A stretch of 6,006 nt of DNA from an uncultured Alistipes sp. (GTDB lineage: Bacteria > Bacteroidota > Bacteroidia > Bacteroidales > Rikenellaceae), in contig CAKVKI010000161.1 in assembly GCA_934754975.1 (NCBI GenBank), positions 1 to 6,006 of the forward strand, given 5' to 3'. Positions 1 through 6,006 of this stretch are shown here, piece after piece; the stretch's first letter is position 1, and every line of letters begins with the position of its first letter. The notes beneath the pieces are model-generated. The model saw only the letters and a list, made by a program, of their open reading frames with translations. It was not told where the DNA came from and searched no databases. Position numbers and translations under genes: made by a program.

Positions 1-270
1 GCCTGCGAAAGAGACCTTTTTCAGATGGCGCACCGACTCGGTCCGCGCTCCGGCGTTCCAGCTGTCGTCCGACGACGAGTGGCCGGTCATTCCGCCGTTC
101 TCCTTGGTGAAATAGATTTCGGCATAGGAGCGGCTCAGGCTGTCCTGCCGGATACCCGCGGCGTTCGGACCGCCGTTCCACGGATTGCGGCGAAAAACAT
201 AGTCGAAACGCTCCTGCGCCGCGGCGCCCGAGACGGCGATTATCATCAACAGTGTTAAAATCCGTCTCAT
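1..270 (-). CDS. Secreted DUF6850-type outer-membrane protein, N-terminal 90 residues (partial)
   Basis: This is the start of an exported protein whose 3' end lies beyond the left edge. Translating the minus strand from the ATG at 270-268 gives MRRILTLLMIIAVSGAAAQE, a short positive n-region, a hydrophobic core and an AAA-Q cleavage site after about residue 18. The mature part begins ERFDYVFRRNPWNGGPNAAG and continues with a Tyr-Ala-Glu-Ile-Tyr-Phe segment and a DDSWNAGARTESVRHLKK segment. This matches my recollection of the DUF6850 'outer membrane beta-barrel' family, which tends to sit next to DUF4876 lipoproteins. The family call rests on 90 residues and on the neighbour, so it is moderately secure; the signal peptide and reading frame are clear. 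The start lies 3 bases past the stop of the upstream gene (TAG at 276-274), so it is probably translated from the same mRNA. No clear Shine-Dalgarno sequence is visible, which is usual in Bacteroidota. Function is unknown. Confidence 0.72.
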   Translation of the reverse strand, partial: MRRILTLLMIIAVSGAAAQERFDYVFRRNPWNGGPNAAGIRQDSLSRSYAEIYFTKENGGMTGHSSSDDSWNAGARTESVRHLKKVSFAG

Positions 271-273
271 AGG

Positions 274-1503
274 CTATTCACGCAAAGATTGTGTCTCACG
301 CTCGTAAAAATCGTTCGACGAATTATTGGTATCCACATATCTGTCGAATCCGGCGCTCTGGGTAGCCTCTTCGTCCAGCCGGCGGTGAATGCTGTGGCCC
401 TGCGCCTTGGCTGAGAATCCGACATATCCGGCGTCCACATCGGTATGCAGGCGTTTGTTTTTGGTCGACTCCGACAGATTGCACACCTCGACGCCGTCGA
501 CGATCCACGACCACGGAATTTTCGAATAGACGATACTGCCGCTGGCGATCGTAGACTCCAGGTCATTGGCCAGGTAGGCGTCCAGATCGAAGTCGCCGGG
601 CGCCCGGAAAAGGATCACGGCGGGCGAATTCTGCGAGATCACATAGACCACGGCCGTATTCGTTCCTGTTTTTTTCAGCACTTTCATATAGTGCGACTCG
701 TCGATCTGATCGCCGGGCACAGGCGTGGGATGCAGTCGGTTGCCGGGATAATGCACCATGTCGTAAAGTACGAAGTAGCCTTTCCGGTTGAGGTTCACCG
801 ACTGGGAATAGGTTTGCGTATGGTCTACGCCGTAGTAAGCCACGACGGTCTCTTCGCCCGGTTCCAGCGGGAAATCCTTACCCGTTCCGGGGAACATCCA
901 GATACAGTCCGGCATGGCGGCGTATTCGCGGAAAACAATGTTGCCCGAGGGGTCCGTACTCGTCCACGGATTGCCCGTGTTCGAATTGTAAGGCGCGACC
1001 ATGCCCAGACAAAGACCGTCGAGGTAGTAAGTATCGAAACTGTTGTTGTGCAGGACGATATACTTGTCGTCGGCATACGAACCGGTTGCAGGCGGGTCCT
1101 GCGGACAGCCGCCCGAATAGATTTCCTTGATGAGGATCGTACCCGGCTTGGCATATTTCAGTTCTACGCTCACCTCCCGGTCCGCGCCGGCGAGGTCTAC
1201 CTGCTCGACGGCGCCGTTAAAAACCGTCGAAACGTCGGGACGGTCGAGTACCGAAAGCCGGTAATGCCCGGCGGCCACGTCGAAGCCCACCATGCCGCGC
1301 GCATCGGTTTGTGCAGTGTAGACGTTGCTCGAATTGCGGTCGGTGAGTTTTACCGGAACGCCCTCCCGCAGGAAGGAGGCATACTCTTCGGGATACACGA
1401 CCTGCACGCTGAGCGACCGCAGCGTATCGCCGTAAGGATTCCCCTCGAACGACGTACAGCCGGCGGCCAGCAGACAGGATATTATGCAAAATAACTTTTT
1501 CAT
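274..1503 (-). CDS. DUF4876-type outer-membrane lipoprotein
   Basis: A 409-residue lipoprotein and the second gene of the leftward operon. The N-terminus MKKLFCIISCLLAAGC carries a lipobox (LAAGC), so Cys16 would be lipidated after signal peptidase II cleavage. The +2 to +6 residues (TSFEG) hold one acidic residue, so surface export is possible but not strongly signalled. Residues about 28-117 look like a beta-sandwich of the carboxypeptidase-regulatory / prealbumin-like kind (GVPVKLTDRN, then a TDARGMVGFDVAAGHYRLSV pattern). Residues about 121-409 carry the DUF4876 pattern: TILIKEIYSGGC at 122-133, DDKYIVLHNNS at 145-155, then YYLDGLCLG at 159-167, and a tail containing DTNNSSNDF. The tail and the ILIKEI...YIVLHN...LDGL order resemble lamin-tail domains. 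Several cysteines (133, 165 and one in a PDCIW segment) could form disulfides. The ATG lies 5 bases after the receptor's stop codon. The binding partner is presumably the receptor, by inference from gene order; substrate unknown. Confidence 0.85.
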   Translation of the reverse strand: MKKLFCIISCLLAAGCTSFEGNPYGDTLRSLSVQVVYPEEYASFLREGVPVKLTDRNSSNVYTAQTDARGMVGFDVAAGHYRLSVLDRPDVSTVFNGAVEQVDLAGADREVSVELKYAKPGTILIKEIYSGGCPQDPPATGSYADDKYIVLHNNSFDTYYLDGLCLGMVAPYNSNTGNPWTSTDPSGNIVFREYAAMPDCIWMFPGTGKDFPLEPGEETVVAYYGVDHTQTYSQSVNLNRKGYFVLYDMVHYPGNRLHPTPVPGDQIDESHYMKVLKKTGTNTAVVYVISQNSPAVILFRAPGDFDLDAYLANDLESTIASGSIVYSKIPWSWIVDGVEVCNLSESTKNKRLHTDVDAGYVGFSAKAQGHSIHRRLDEEATQSAGFDRYVDTNNSSNDFYERETQSLRE

Positions 1504-1508
1504 CGTTT

Positions 1509-4337
1509 TCAGAATTTAAGACGCACCGTAAGACCGTAATAGAAATCGGGCGTAAAGACCACCTTGACTCCCGAAGCGTACGACGCGACGAAAGGCCGGG
1601 AATTGGTGAAGTTATTGGCGTAAAACGAAATGGAAACATGGTCCCCGATCTCTTTGGTGATGCTCAGGTTGGCCGAGAAATAGGGATCGTACCCATCGCC
1701 GTTGAAAGAGTAGGCATTGCCCGAACGCAGCATCAGGGAGGAGAAAGCCGGATCGTTTTTCTCGGCGTCGGTAAAGGGATGGCGGTTGCCGTCGAGGTCG
1801 AGGTAGGCCACGGGCCAGATCGCCGTGTAGCTGTTGCCGCCGTAGATGCTGCCGCCCGTGGGATTGCGGTCCTCATCCACGTTGAAAGCGTATTCGCGGC
1901 CGTCGTACTCCGAGAGGTTCTGCGACCGCTTCACCAGCGAAGCTTCGAGCCGCAGGGTGACGATCATACGGATCGCGGGCACATGCGTCGTGGCCGTCAG
2001 GTTCGCGTCCAGCGCATGGGTCTTGCGGCCGTTGTAGGTCACGACGGAACTCCCTCCGTTATCAGCGTAAATACCCACATAAGGGAAGAATTCGCCGCCC
2101 GTCGTGGTCGAAGGATAATAGGACGCCTCGCCTTTATTGACGTATTTGGTGAAACCGTAAGCCCCGTCCAGCCGCAGCTGCGTACGAATGGGGTTGATCT
2201 GCGGGAAGTCCACGACGAACTCCAATCCCATGCGATCCACGGGCGAACCGTTGTTCTGATAGGTATTCTTGACGAAAGTCCGCTTCGTGGAAGTCGTCTC
2301 CATGGCGATCCAGCCGGCCGAGGGCTTGTCCTTGTCACGGACGAAAATCTCTCCCGTCTGGCTGTCCACCCTGAAGAGCGGATTCGCCGGCATCTGGAAA
2401 GAGGAGCCGTCGGGCATCTTCGAGGGCAGGCCCATCACGTTGTAGGAGAACGGCTCGTAGGAGGCGCTCAGTTTATAGGGGTATTTCGTACGGTTGAAAT
2501 AGCCGACCAGCGAGATCGAAGTGCCGCCGATACGCAGATCGACGCCTACTTCGGCGTTGCGGTTGCGCTGCCAGCGGAGGTTGTCGTTGTAGAGTATCTG
2601 GTAAGGCTGCGTATGATAGACGTAAACGCTCCGGTTCGGGCTGTAGGTATTGCTGAACACCCGCGTATCGCGGTATTCGGGCAGCGGATAGAGTACGTTG
2701 AACGACGGCAGTTTCTCGGTGATGCCCCAGCCGCCGCGGACGGTCAGGCGGTCGTTGATGCGCAACTTCAGGTTCAGGCGCGGCGAAAGGCTCGAAGTAT
2801 TTTCATACTCCGTATTTTCGATGAACGTCTTTTCGGCGCGCAGGCCCGCCATCAGCTGCAGCGAGGCCGTTCCCAGCGGCACGGTCAGCGTCTCCTCGAG
2901 GTAAGCCGCGAGGTTGTGCATGTAGGGAATATCGGTATAGGGGCGGGGGCGGTATCCGTCAGGAGCGAGGGGGGGGGCTGCGTAATACTCGCCGTCCCCG
3001 ACGTTGCCGTTGGCGCGCCACGACGCACCGATCTTGGCATTGCTGTGTACATCGCCCCAGCTGCGGACCCAGGTGGCCTTGAGGTTCGCCGCGTAATCGA
3101 GTTGCTTGGAGTCGATATAGCGCGTCGTATAGTAAGTCGCCGGCAGCATCTCGGCGATGTAATAGCCCTCGCTTTCGGCATGGACGGCAGGCGTCTCCGT
3201 GGCCGACGACTGGTAGGTATGTTTGCGGGCGAGGTTGTCGGCATAGCTGAGCGACGCATCGAAATCGACACACGTGATCCACGGCTTGTTGATCAGCCAT
3301 TTGAGCGACGTATTGGCCCGCAGGGCATTATCGCGCACCTTCTCCCACTCGCCCATCTGCGCGTCGGGGTCGTCCTCGGTATTCATGCCGCCGATGTTGG
3401 CCGTCACGCCGAAGTTGAACCGCAGAACCTTGGCGAAAGTGTTCTGGTAATTGAGCGCAATGCCCGTACGCGAATAGGAGGTATAGGGCGACGTAGGATT
3501 CTTCATGGCCTGCGTGTACTCCACATTGCTGTTCAGCACGCCGCGGTTAGTCCCCAGGTCGAAGCCCTTCGACGCGGAAATCTGTTTCGTGCGGGGATTG
3601 GTCGAGAGTACCAGCGTGTAGGGCGTCTTGCCCTTGCGGGTGGAGATCTTCACCACGCCCGACGAAATATCGCCGTACTCGGCCGAAGGCACGCCCGTCA
3701 CCACTTCGACCGACTCGATGTTCGTCGAAGCGATGTTGCGGGTGCTCGCGCCCGACATGTCGCCCAGCGAAGCGTTGGTCGAAATACGCACGCCGTCCAC
3801 CTCGACGGCCGTGCCGAACGAGGCGTTTCCGGCCGTGGAACCGCCGCTGCGCAGTGAAAAAATATTGTCTTTCGTCAGATCGGGATTTATCGTCTTGCCG
3901 CCCGGCAGGAGCGACGAGATATCCGAAGCGTTCACCATTTGCAGGTGGTCGATGGCATTGCCGCCGATCGTACGCGAGGTGGCCATGGCATTGGGCGCCT
4001 CCTTGGCCGTCACGACGACGCTTTCCAGCTTCAGGTTGTCCTCGGGCGCATAGAGCGCGATACGTCCCATGCCGGCGCGGACGTCGAGTTCGGTTTCCGT
4101 GGTCGCGTATCCCAGACACGACACCACGAAACGGGCCGCGCCCCCGGGCACGCCCTTCACGGTGAAATTACCGTCGCCGTCGGCCACGGCCCACAGTCCG
4201 GCCTGCGGCAGTTCGACGACAGCCTGTGCGATCGGTTTGTCGGTGCCCTTGACCAGTACCCGGCCCGATATATCGTAACGCTGCGCCCAAACGACGGCCG
4301 GAATTAGCGTGAATAACAGTAGTAGAAGTTTCCTCAT
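1509..4337 (-). CDS. TonB-dependent outer-membrane receptor with carboxypeptidase-regulatory-like N-terminal domain
   Basis: A 942-residue gated outer-membrane barrel that imports a ligand using TonB/ExbBD energy. Residues 1-18 are a signal peptide ending VVWA-Q. Residues about 20-97 form a carboxypeptidase-regulatory-like beta-sandwich (ISGRVLVKGTDKPIAQAVV, GNFTVKGVPGG). A TonB-box-like VVVTAKE follows at 107-113. The plug spans about 115-236 and includes VEVDGVRIS at 178-186 and the hallmark IESVEVVTGVPSAEYGDISS from 207, ending in KISTRKG. The rest is the beta-barrel, with alternating aromatic strands, the family segment TEKLPSFNVLYP and the C-terminal FYYGLTVRLKF, whose final Phe is typical of barrels recognised by the BAM complex. 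Length is normal for the family. There is no SusD gene beside it; a DUF4876 lipoprotein follows instead, so it is not a classical SusCD pair. The substrate is not predictable. A nine-base C run on the coding strand falls near residue 454. The chosen ATG is the one that gives the signal peptide. Confidence 0.95.
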   Translation of the reverse strand: MRKLLLLLFTLIPAVVWAQRYDISGRVLVKGTDKPIAQAVVELPQAGLWAVADGDGNFTVKGVPGGAARFVVSCLGYATTETELDVRAGMGRIALYAPEDNLKLESVVVTAKEAPNAMATSRTIGGNAIDHLQMVNASDISSLLPGGKTINPDLTKDNIFSLRSGGSTAGNASFGTAVEVDGVRISTNASLGDMSGASTRNIASTNIESVEVVTGVPSAEYGDISSGVVKISTRKGKTPYTLVLSTNPRTKQISASKGFDLGTNRGVLNSNVEYTQAMKNPTSPYTSYSRTGIALNYQNTFAKVLRFNFGVTANIGGMNTEDDPDAQMGEWEKVRDNALRANTSLKWLINKPWITCVDFDASLSYADNLARKHTYQSSATETPAVHAESEGYYIAEMLPATYYTTRYIDSKQLDYAANLKATWVRSWGDVHSNAKIGASWRANGNVGDGEYYAAPPLAPDGYRPRPYTDIPYMHNLAAYLEETLTVPLGTASLQLMAGLRAEKTFIENTEYENTSSLSPRLNLKLRINDRLTVRGGWGITEKLPSFNVLYPLPEYRDTRVFSNTYSPNRSVYVYHTQPYQILYNDNLRWQRNRNAEVGVDLRIGGTSISLVGYFNRTKYPYKLSASYEPFSYNVMGLPSKMPDGSSFQMPANPLFRVDSQTGEIFVRDKDKPSAGWIAMETTSTKRTFVKNTYQNNGSPVDRMGLEFVVDFPQINPIRTQLRLDGAYGFTKYVNKGEASYYPSTTTGGEFFPYVGIYADNGGSSVVTYNGRKTHALDANLTATTHVPAIRMIVTLRLEASLVKRSQNLSEYDGREYAFNVDEDRNPTGGSIYGGNSYTAIWPVAYLDLDGNRHPFTDAEKNDPAFSSLMLRSGNAYSFNGDGYDPYFSANLSITKEIGDHVSISFYANNFTNSRPFVASYASGVKVVFTPDFYYGLTVRLKF
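2969..2977. repeat. G9 homopolymer inside the receptor gene (C9 on the coding strand)
   Basis: Nine consecutive G on the plus strand encode part of an Ala-Ala-Pro-Pro-Leu-Ala segment at about residues 453-458, in what is probably an extracellular loop of the receptor barrel. In the present length the gene is open. Moving into either other minus-strand frame at this tract meets a TGA at 2961-2959 or at 2887-2885, so any one- or two-base change would truncate the protein roughly in half. Mononucleotide runs of this length are prone to slippage; whether this one varies is not known. Confidence 0.9.
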
Positions 4338-4355
4338 ATGATTGACCTAACGCAA

Positions 4356-4363
4356 CAAATATA
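4356..4363 (-). promoter_or_regulatory. Candidate -7 element of the receptor operon promoter (TATATTTG)
   Basis: Read on the minus strand this is TATATTTG, an exact match to the Bacteroidota primary-sigma -7 consensus TAnnTTTG. It ends 18 bases before the receptor ATG, so transcription would begin only about 10 to 14 bases upstream of the start codon. No TTG -33 element is found at the usual 19 to 21 base spacing, where the sequence is AATCGCTCAT on the minus strand. It may therefore need an activator, or be a chance match in AT-rich DNA. Confidence 0.45.
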
Positions 4364-4468
4364 GCTAAAATGGATATTTTATGAGCGATTCCGGCCGTTT
4401 TTTTTGACCTTTTCAACAATTATTACCAATCCAAATAACAATTCAGCCCGGCACGGCAGGCTCCATTT

Positions 4469-4507
4469 TGCAGGCATTTACAGGCGTTCCGCGCGGAAAT
4501 GCCTGCA
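4469..4507. repeat. 11-bp perfect inverted repeat with nested alternative stem
   Basis: TGCAGGCATTT (4469-4479) and AAATGCCTGCA (4497-4507) are exact reverse complements around a 17-base spacer. The spacer holds a second partial copy of the left arm, CAGGCGTT (4481-4488), that can also pair with AATGCCTG (4498-4505) using one G-U pair, and a 12-bp palindrome TTCCGCGCGGAA (4487-4498). The RNA could thus take mutually exclusive hairpins. Neither strand has a T run just after the repeat, so it does not look like an intrinsic terminator. It lies about 130 bases upstream of the receptor start and about 270 upstream of the ABC gene, so an operator or a transcribed leader structure are both possible. 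Confidence 0.7.
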
Positions 4508-4601
4508 TTACAATAAAAAAGGCGGCGGCTTATAAATATAGGTCCCAAAGATTAATATTATTTTTATAGTACTATGTCGTACAAAGTATAAATATTTTAC
4601 T

Positions 4602-4609
4602 TATATTTG
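4602..4609 (+). promoter_or_regulatory. Possible second rightward -7 element (TATATTTG)
   Basis: TATATTTG on the plus strand matches the TAnnTTTG consensus exactly, but no TTG is present 19 to 21 bases upstream. Given how AT-rich the surroundings are, this may be a chance match. If used, it would give a leader of about 165 bases for the ABC operon. Confidence 0.25.
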
Positions 4610-4645
4610 CGATTATCATCTGAATGTTTATTGGTGTTTAGTAAT

Positions 4646-4668
4646 TTTTTATTGATTTTCGATAAAAA
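4646..4668. repeat. Short AT-rich inverted repeat upstream of the ABC operon promoter
   Basis: TTTTTAT (4646-4652) pairs with ATAAAAA (4662-4668), and the stem extends inward by one T-G and one G-C pair around an ATTTT loop. It ends five bases before the -33-like TTG at 4673, where a regulator could bind. Simple A/T composition makes chance pairing likely. Confidence 0.3.
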
Positions 4669-4672
4669 TAAA

Positions 4673-4702
4673 TTGTTTTTCAGGAATATTTTAATACCTT
4701 TG
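4673..4702 (+). promoter_or_regulatory. Promoter of the ABC transporter operon (TTG-N19-TACCTTTG)
   Basis: TACCTTTG at 4695-4702 matches the Bacteroidota -7 consensus TAnnTTTG, and a TTG at 4673-4675 lies 19 bases upstream, the expected spacing for the -33 element. Transcription would start near 4707-4711, leaving a leader of about 70 bases before the ATG at 4781. This is the best promoter in the window because both elements are present at correct spacing. Confidence 0.65.
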
Positions 4703-4780
4703 CTCCCGACGCCATTTCACTCGGCTTACAAATCGTAACTACGCAACCTTACAAAACCGCTTTACAACGGCAGACAGAAT

Positions 4781-5466
<686 letters not shown>

Positions 5467-5470
<4 letters not shown>

Positions 5471-6006
5471 GAGAGCTGCTGCTGGAGATCTGGACTTCGG
5501 TGCGCCGGAACAAACTGCGCACGTTCCTCACGGGATTTTCGGTCGCGTGGGGCATTTTCATGCTCGTTATCCTGCTGGGCTCGGGCAACGGACTCAAAAA
5601 CGGCGTGCTGTCGAATTTCGGCAACTACGCCACCAACTCGATCACCATTTCCGGCGGCTGGACCTCGAAAGCCTATGCCGGCTACAACAAATGGCGCAGC
5701 ATCGACCTGAAAAACCGGGACCTCGAAATTCTGGTCAATGAGTTTCCCGAGGTGGACGACGTCGCCGCCAAAGCCTGGTACCGCGGCTCCACGGCCACCT
5801 ACCTCGACCGCTTCGCCGACATCAGCCTGCGCGGTTCGCTGCCTAAAATCCAGCAGATCGAAGGGGTCGAGATCGTCAAAGGACGCTTCATCAACCCGGC
5901 CGACATCCACAACTACCGCAAGGTGATCGTCATCGACGAAGCGCTCGAAAGAATACTTTTCCGCGGCGACGATCCGCTGGGCAAGCCGCTCAAAATCAAC
6001 AACAAC
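5467..6006 (+). CDS. MacB/FtsX-type ABC transporter permease, N-terminal 180 residues (partial)
   Basis: The membrane subunit of the exporter, cut by the right edge. The ATG at 5467-5469 overlaps the ATPase stop codon at 5468-5470. The protein opens with MRELLLEIWTSVRRNKLRTF, the short cytoplasmic lead-in of MacB permeases, followed by a transmembrane helix at about residues 20-40 (GFSVAWGIFMLVILLGSGNG). The rest is the start of the large periplasmic MacB_PCD-type domain, including a GVEIVKGRFINPADIHNYRK segment and VIVIDEALERILF, then DDPLGKPLKINNN at the edge. In this family three further helices follow at the C-terminus, outside the window. MacB-class systems usually also need a periplasmic adaptor and an outer-membrane channel; neither is in view and they may lie to the right. 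Confidence 0.93.

Larger units (their letters stand above)
4338..4780. other. Divergent intergenic region, 443 bp, AT-rich
   Basis: This is the only long non-coding stretch. It separates the leftward receptor operon from the rightward ABC operon, so it must hold both sets of control signals. From about 4530 to 4700 it is strikingly AT-rich against GC-rich flanking genes. It holds promoter-like elements on both strands, an 11-bp inverted repeat (4469-4507), a T-rich/A-rich hairpin (4646-4668), a 10-bp palindrome ATAGTACTAT (4566-4575), a repeated TATAAATAT (4531-4539 and 4587-4595), and four copies of TTACAA (4508, 4726, 4749, 4762). I see no convincing small ORF, tRNA or known riboswitch. The short minus-strand open frame that overlaps the receptor start has no coding character. 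Confidence 0.85.

Noticed and set aside
25..258. A 77-codon plus-strand open frame at the left edge
   Set aside because: It lies opposite the signal peptide and mature start of the exported protein ending at 270, which has a convincing translation.
445..1494. A 349-codon open frame on the plus strand opposite the DUF4876 gene
   Set aside because: Same in-phase antisense effect of GC-biased codon use; composition is non-protein-like, and the opposite strand carries a clear lipoprotein.
1638..3857. A 739-codon open frame on the plus strand opposite the receptor gene
   Set aside because: It is exactly codon-in-phase with the receptor on the other strand, so it is open wherever the receptor avoids TTA, CTA and TCA codons, which its GC-rich codon choice does. 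Its translation is rich in Arg, Val, Gly and His with no recognisable domain, and the receptor itself is unmistakable.
4391..4405. CCGGCCG followed by eight T, as a plus-strand terminator
   Set aside because: The only stem is the six-base self-complementary CGGCCG with no room for a loop, and no rightward gene ends upstream of it. The T run is noted but not called.
4168..4419. An 83-codon minus-strand frame starting in the intergenic region and running into the receptor gene
   Set aside because: It overlaps the well-supported receptor N-terminus in another frame, and its translation turns Arg/Gly-rich as expected of an out-of-frame GC-rich reading.
4609..4625. GATTATCATC segment as a Fur-type iron box
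   Set aside because: It matches only part of one half of the classical inverted repeat and lacks the second half, in very AT-rich DNA. Iron control of the receptor cannot be argued from it.

Overview
The window looks like a GC-rich member of the Bacteroidales, most likely Alistipes or a close relative. Three things point there. The outer-membrane genes are typical of Bacteroidota: a TonB-dependent receptor with an N-terminal carboxypeptidase-regulatory-like domain, and a lipoprotein with a DUF4876-type sequence. The intergenic promoters fit the Bacteroidota TTG / TAnnTTTG pattern rather than TTGACA/TATAAT. Start codons lack strong Shine-Dalgarno sequences. The genus is an inference from composition; no rRNA or marker gene is present.

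Layout: two divergent operons share one AT-rich intergenic region (4338-4780). Leftwards (minus strand) run a 942-residue TonB-dependent receptor (4337-1509), a 409-residue DUF4876-type lipoprotein (1503-274) and the first 90 residues of a secreted, probably DUF6850-type outer-membrane protein (270 to the window edge). The gaps are only 5 and 3 bases, so the three are very likely cotranscribed. Rightwards run an ABC ATPase of the LolD/MacB type (4781-5470) and, overlapping it by ATGA, a MacB/FtsX-type permease that leaves the window (5467-6006).

How the genes may work together: the left operon looks like an outer-membrane uptake or surface module, with a gated barrel, a lipid-anchored partner and a second exported protein. 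It has no SusD, so it is not a standard glycan-utilisation pair, and its substrate cannot be told from sequence. The right operon is the start of an ABC exporter of the MacB/Lol class. Nothing shows that the two operons are functionally linked beyond sharing the intergenic region.

Points of most interest: a run of nine G (nine C on the coding strand) inside the receptor gene, where a slip into either other frame meets a stop within 4 to 28 codons; the receptor-DUF4876-DUF6850 module of unknown substrate; a lamin-tail-like pattern in the DUF4876 protein; and an 11-bp perfect inverted repeat with two competing stems between the operons.
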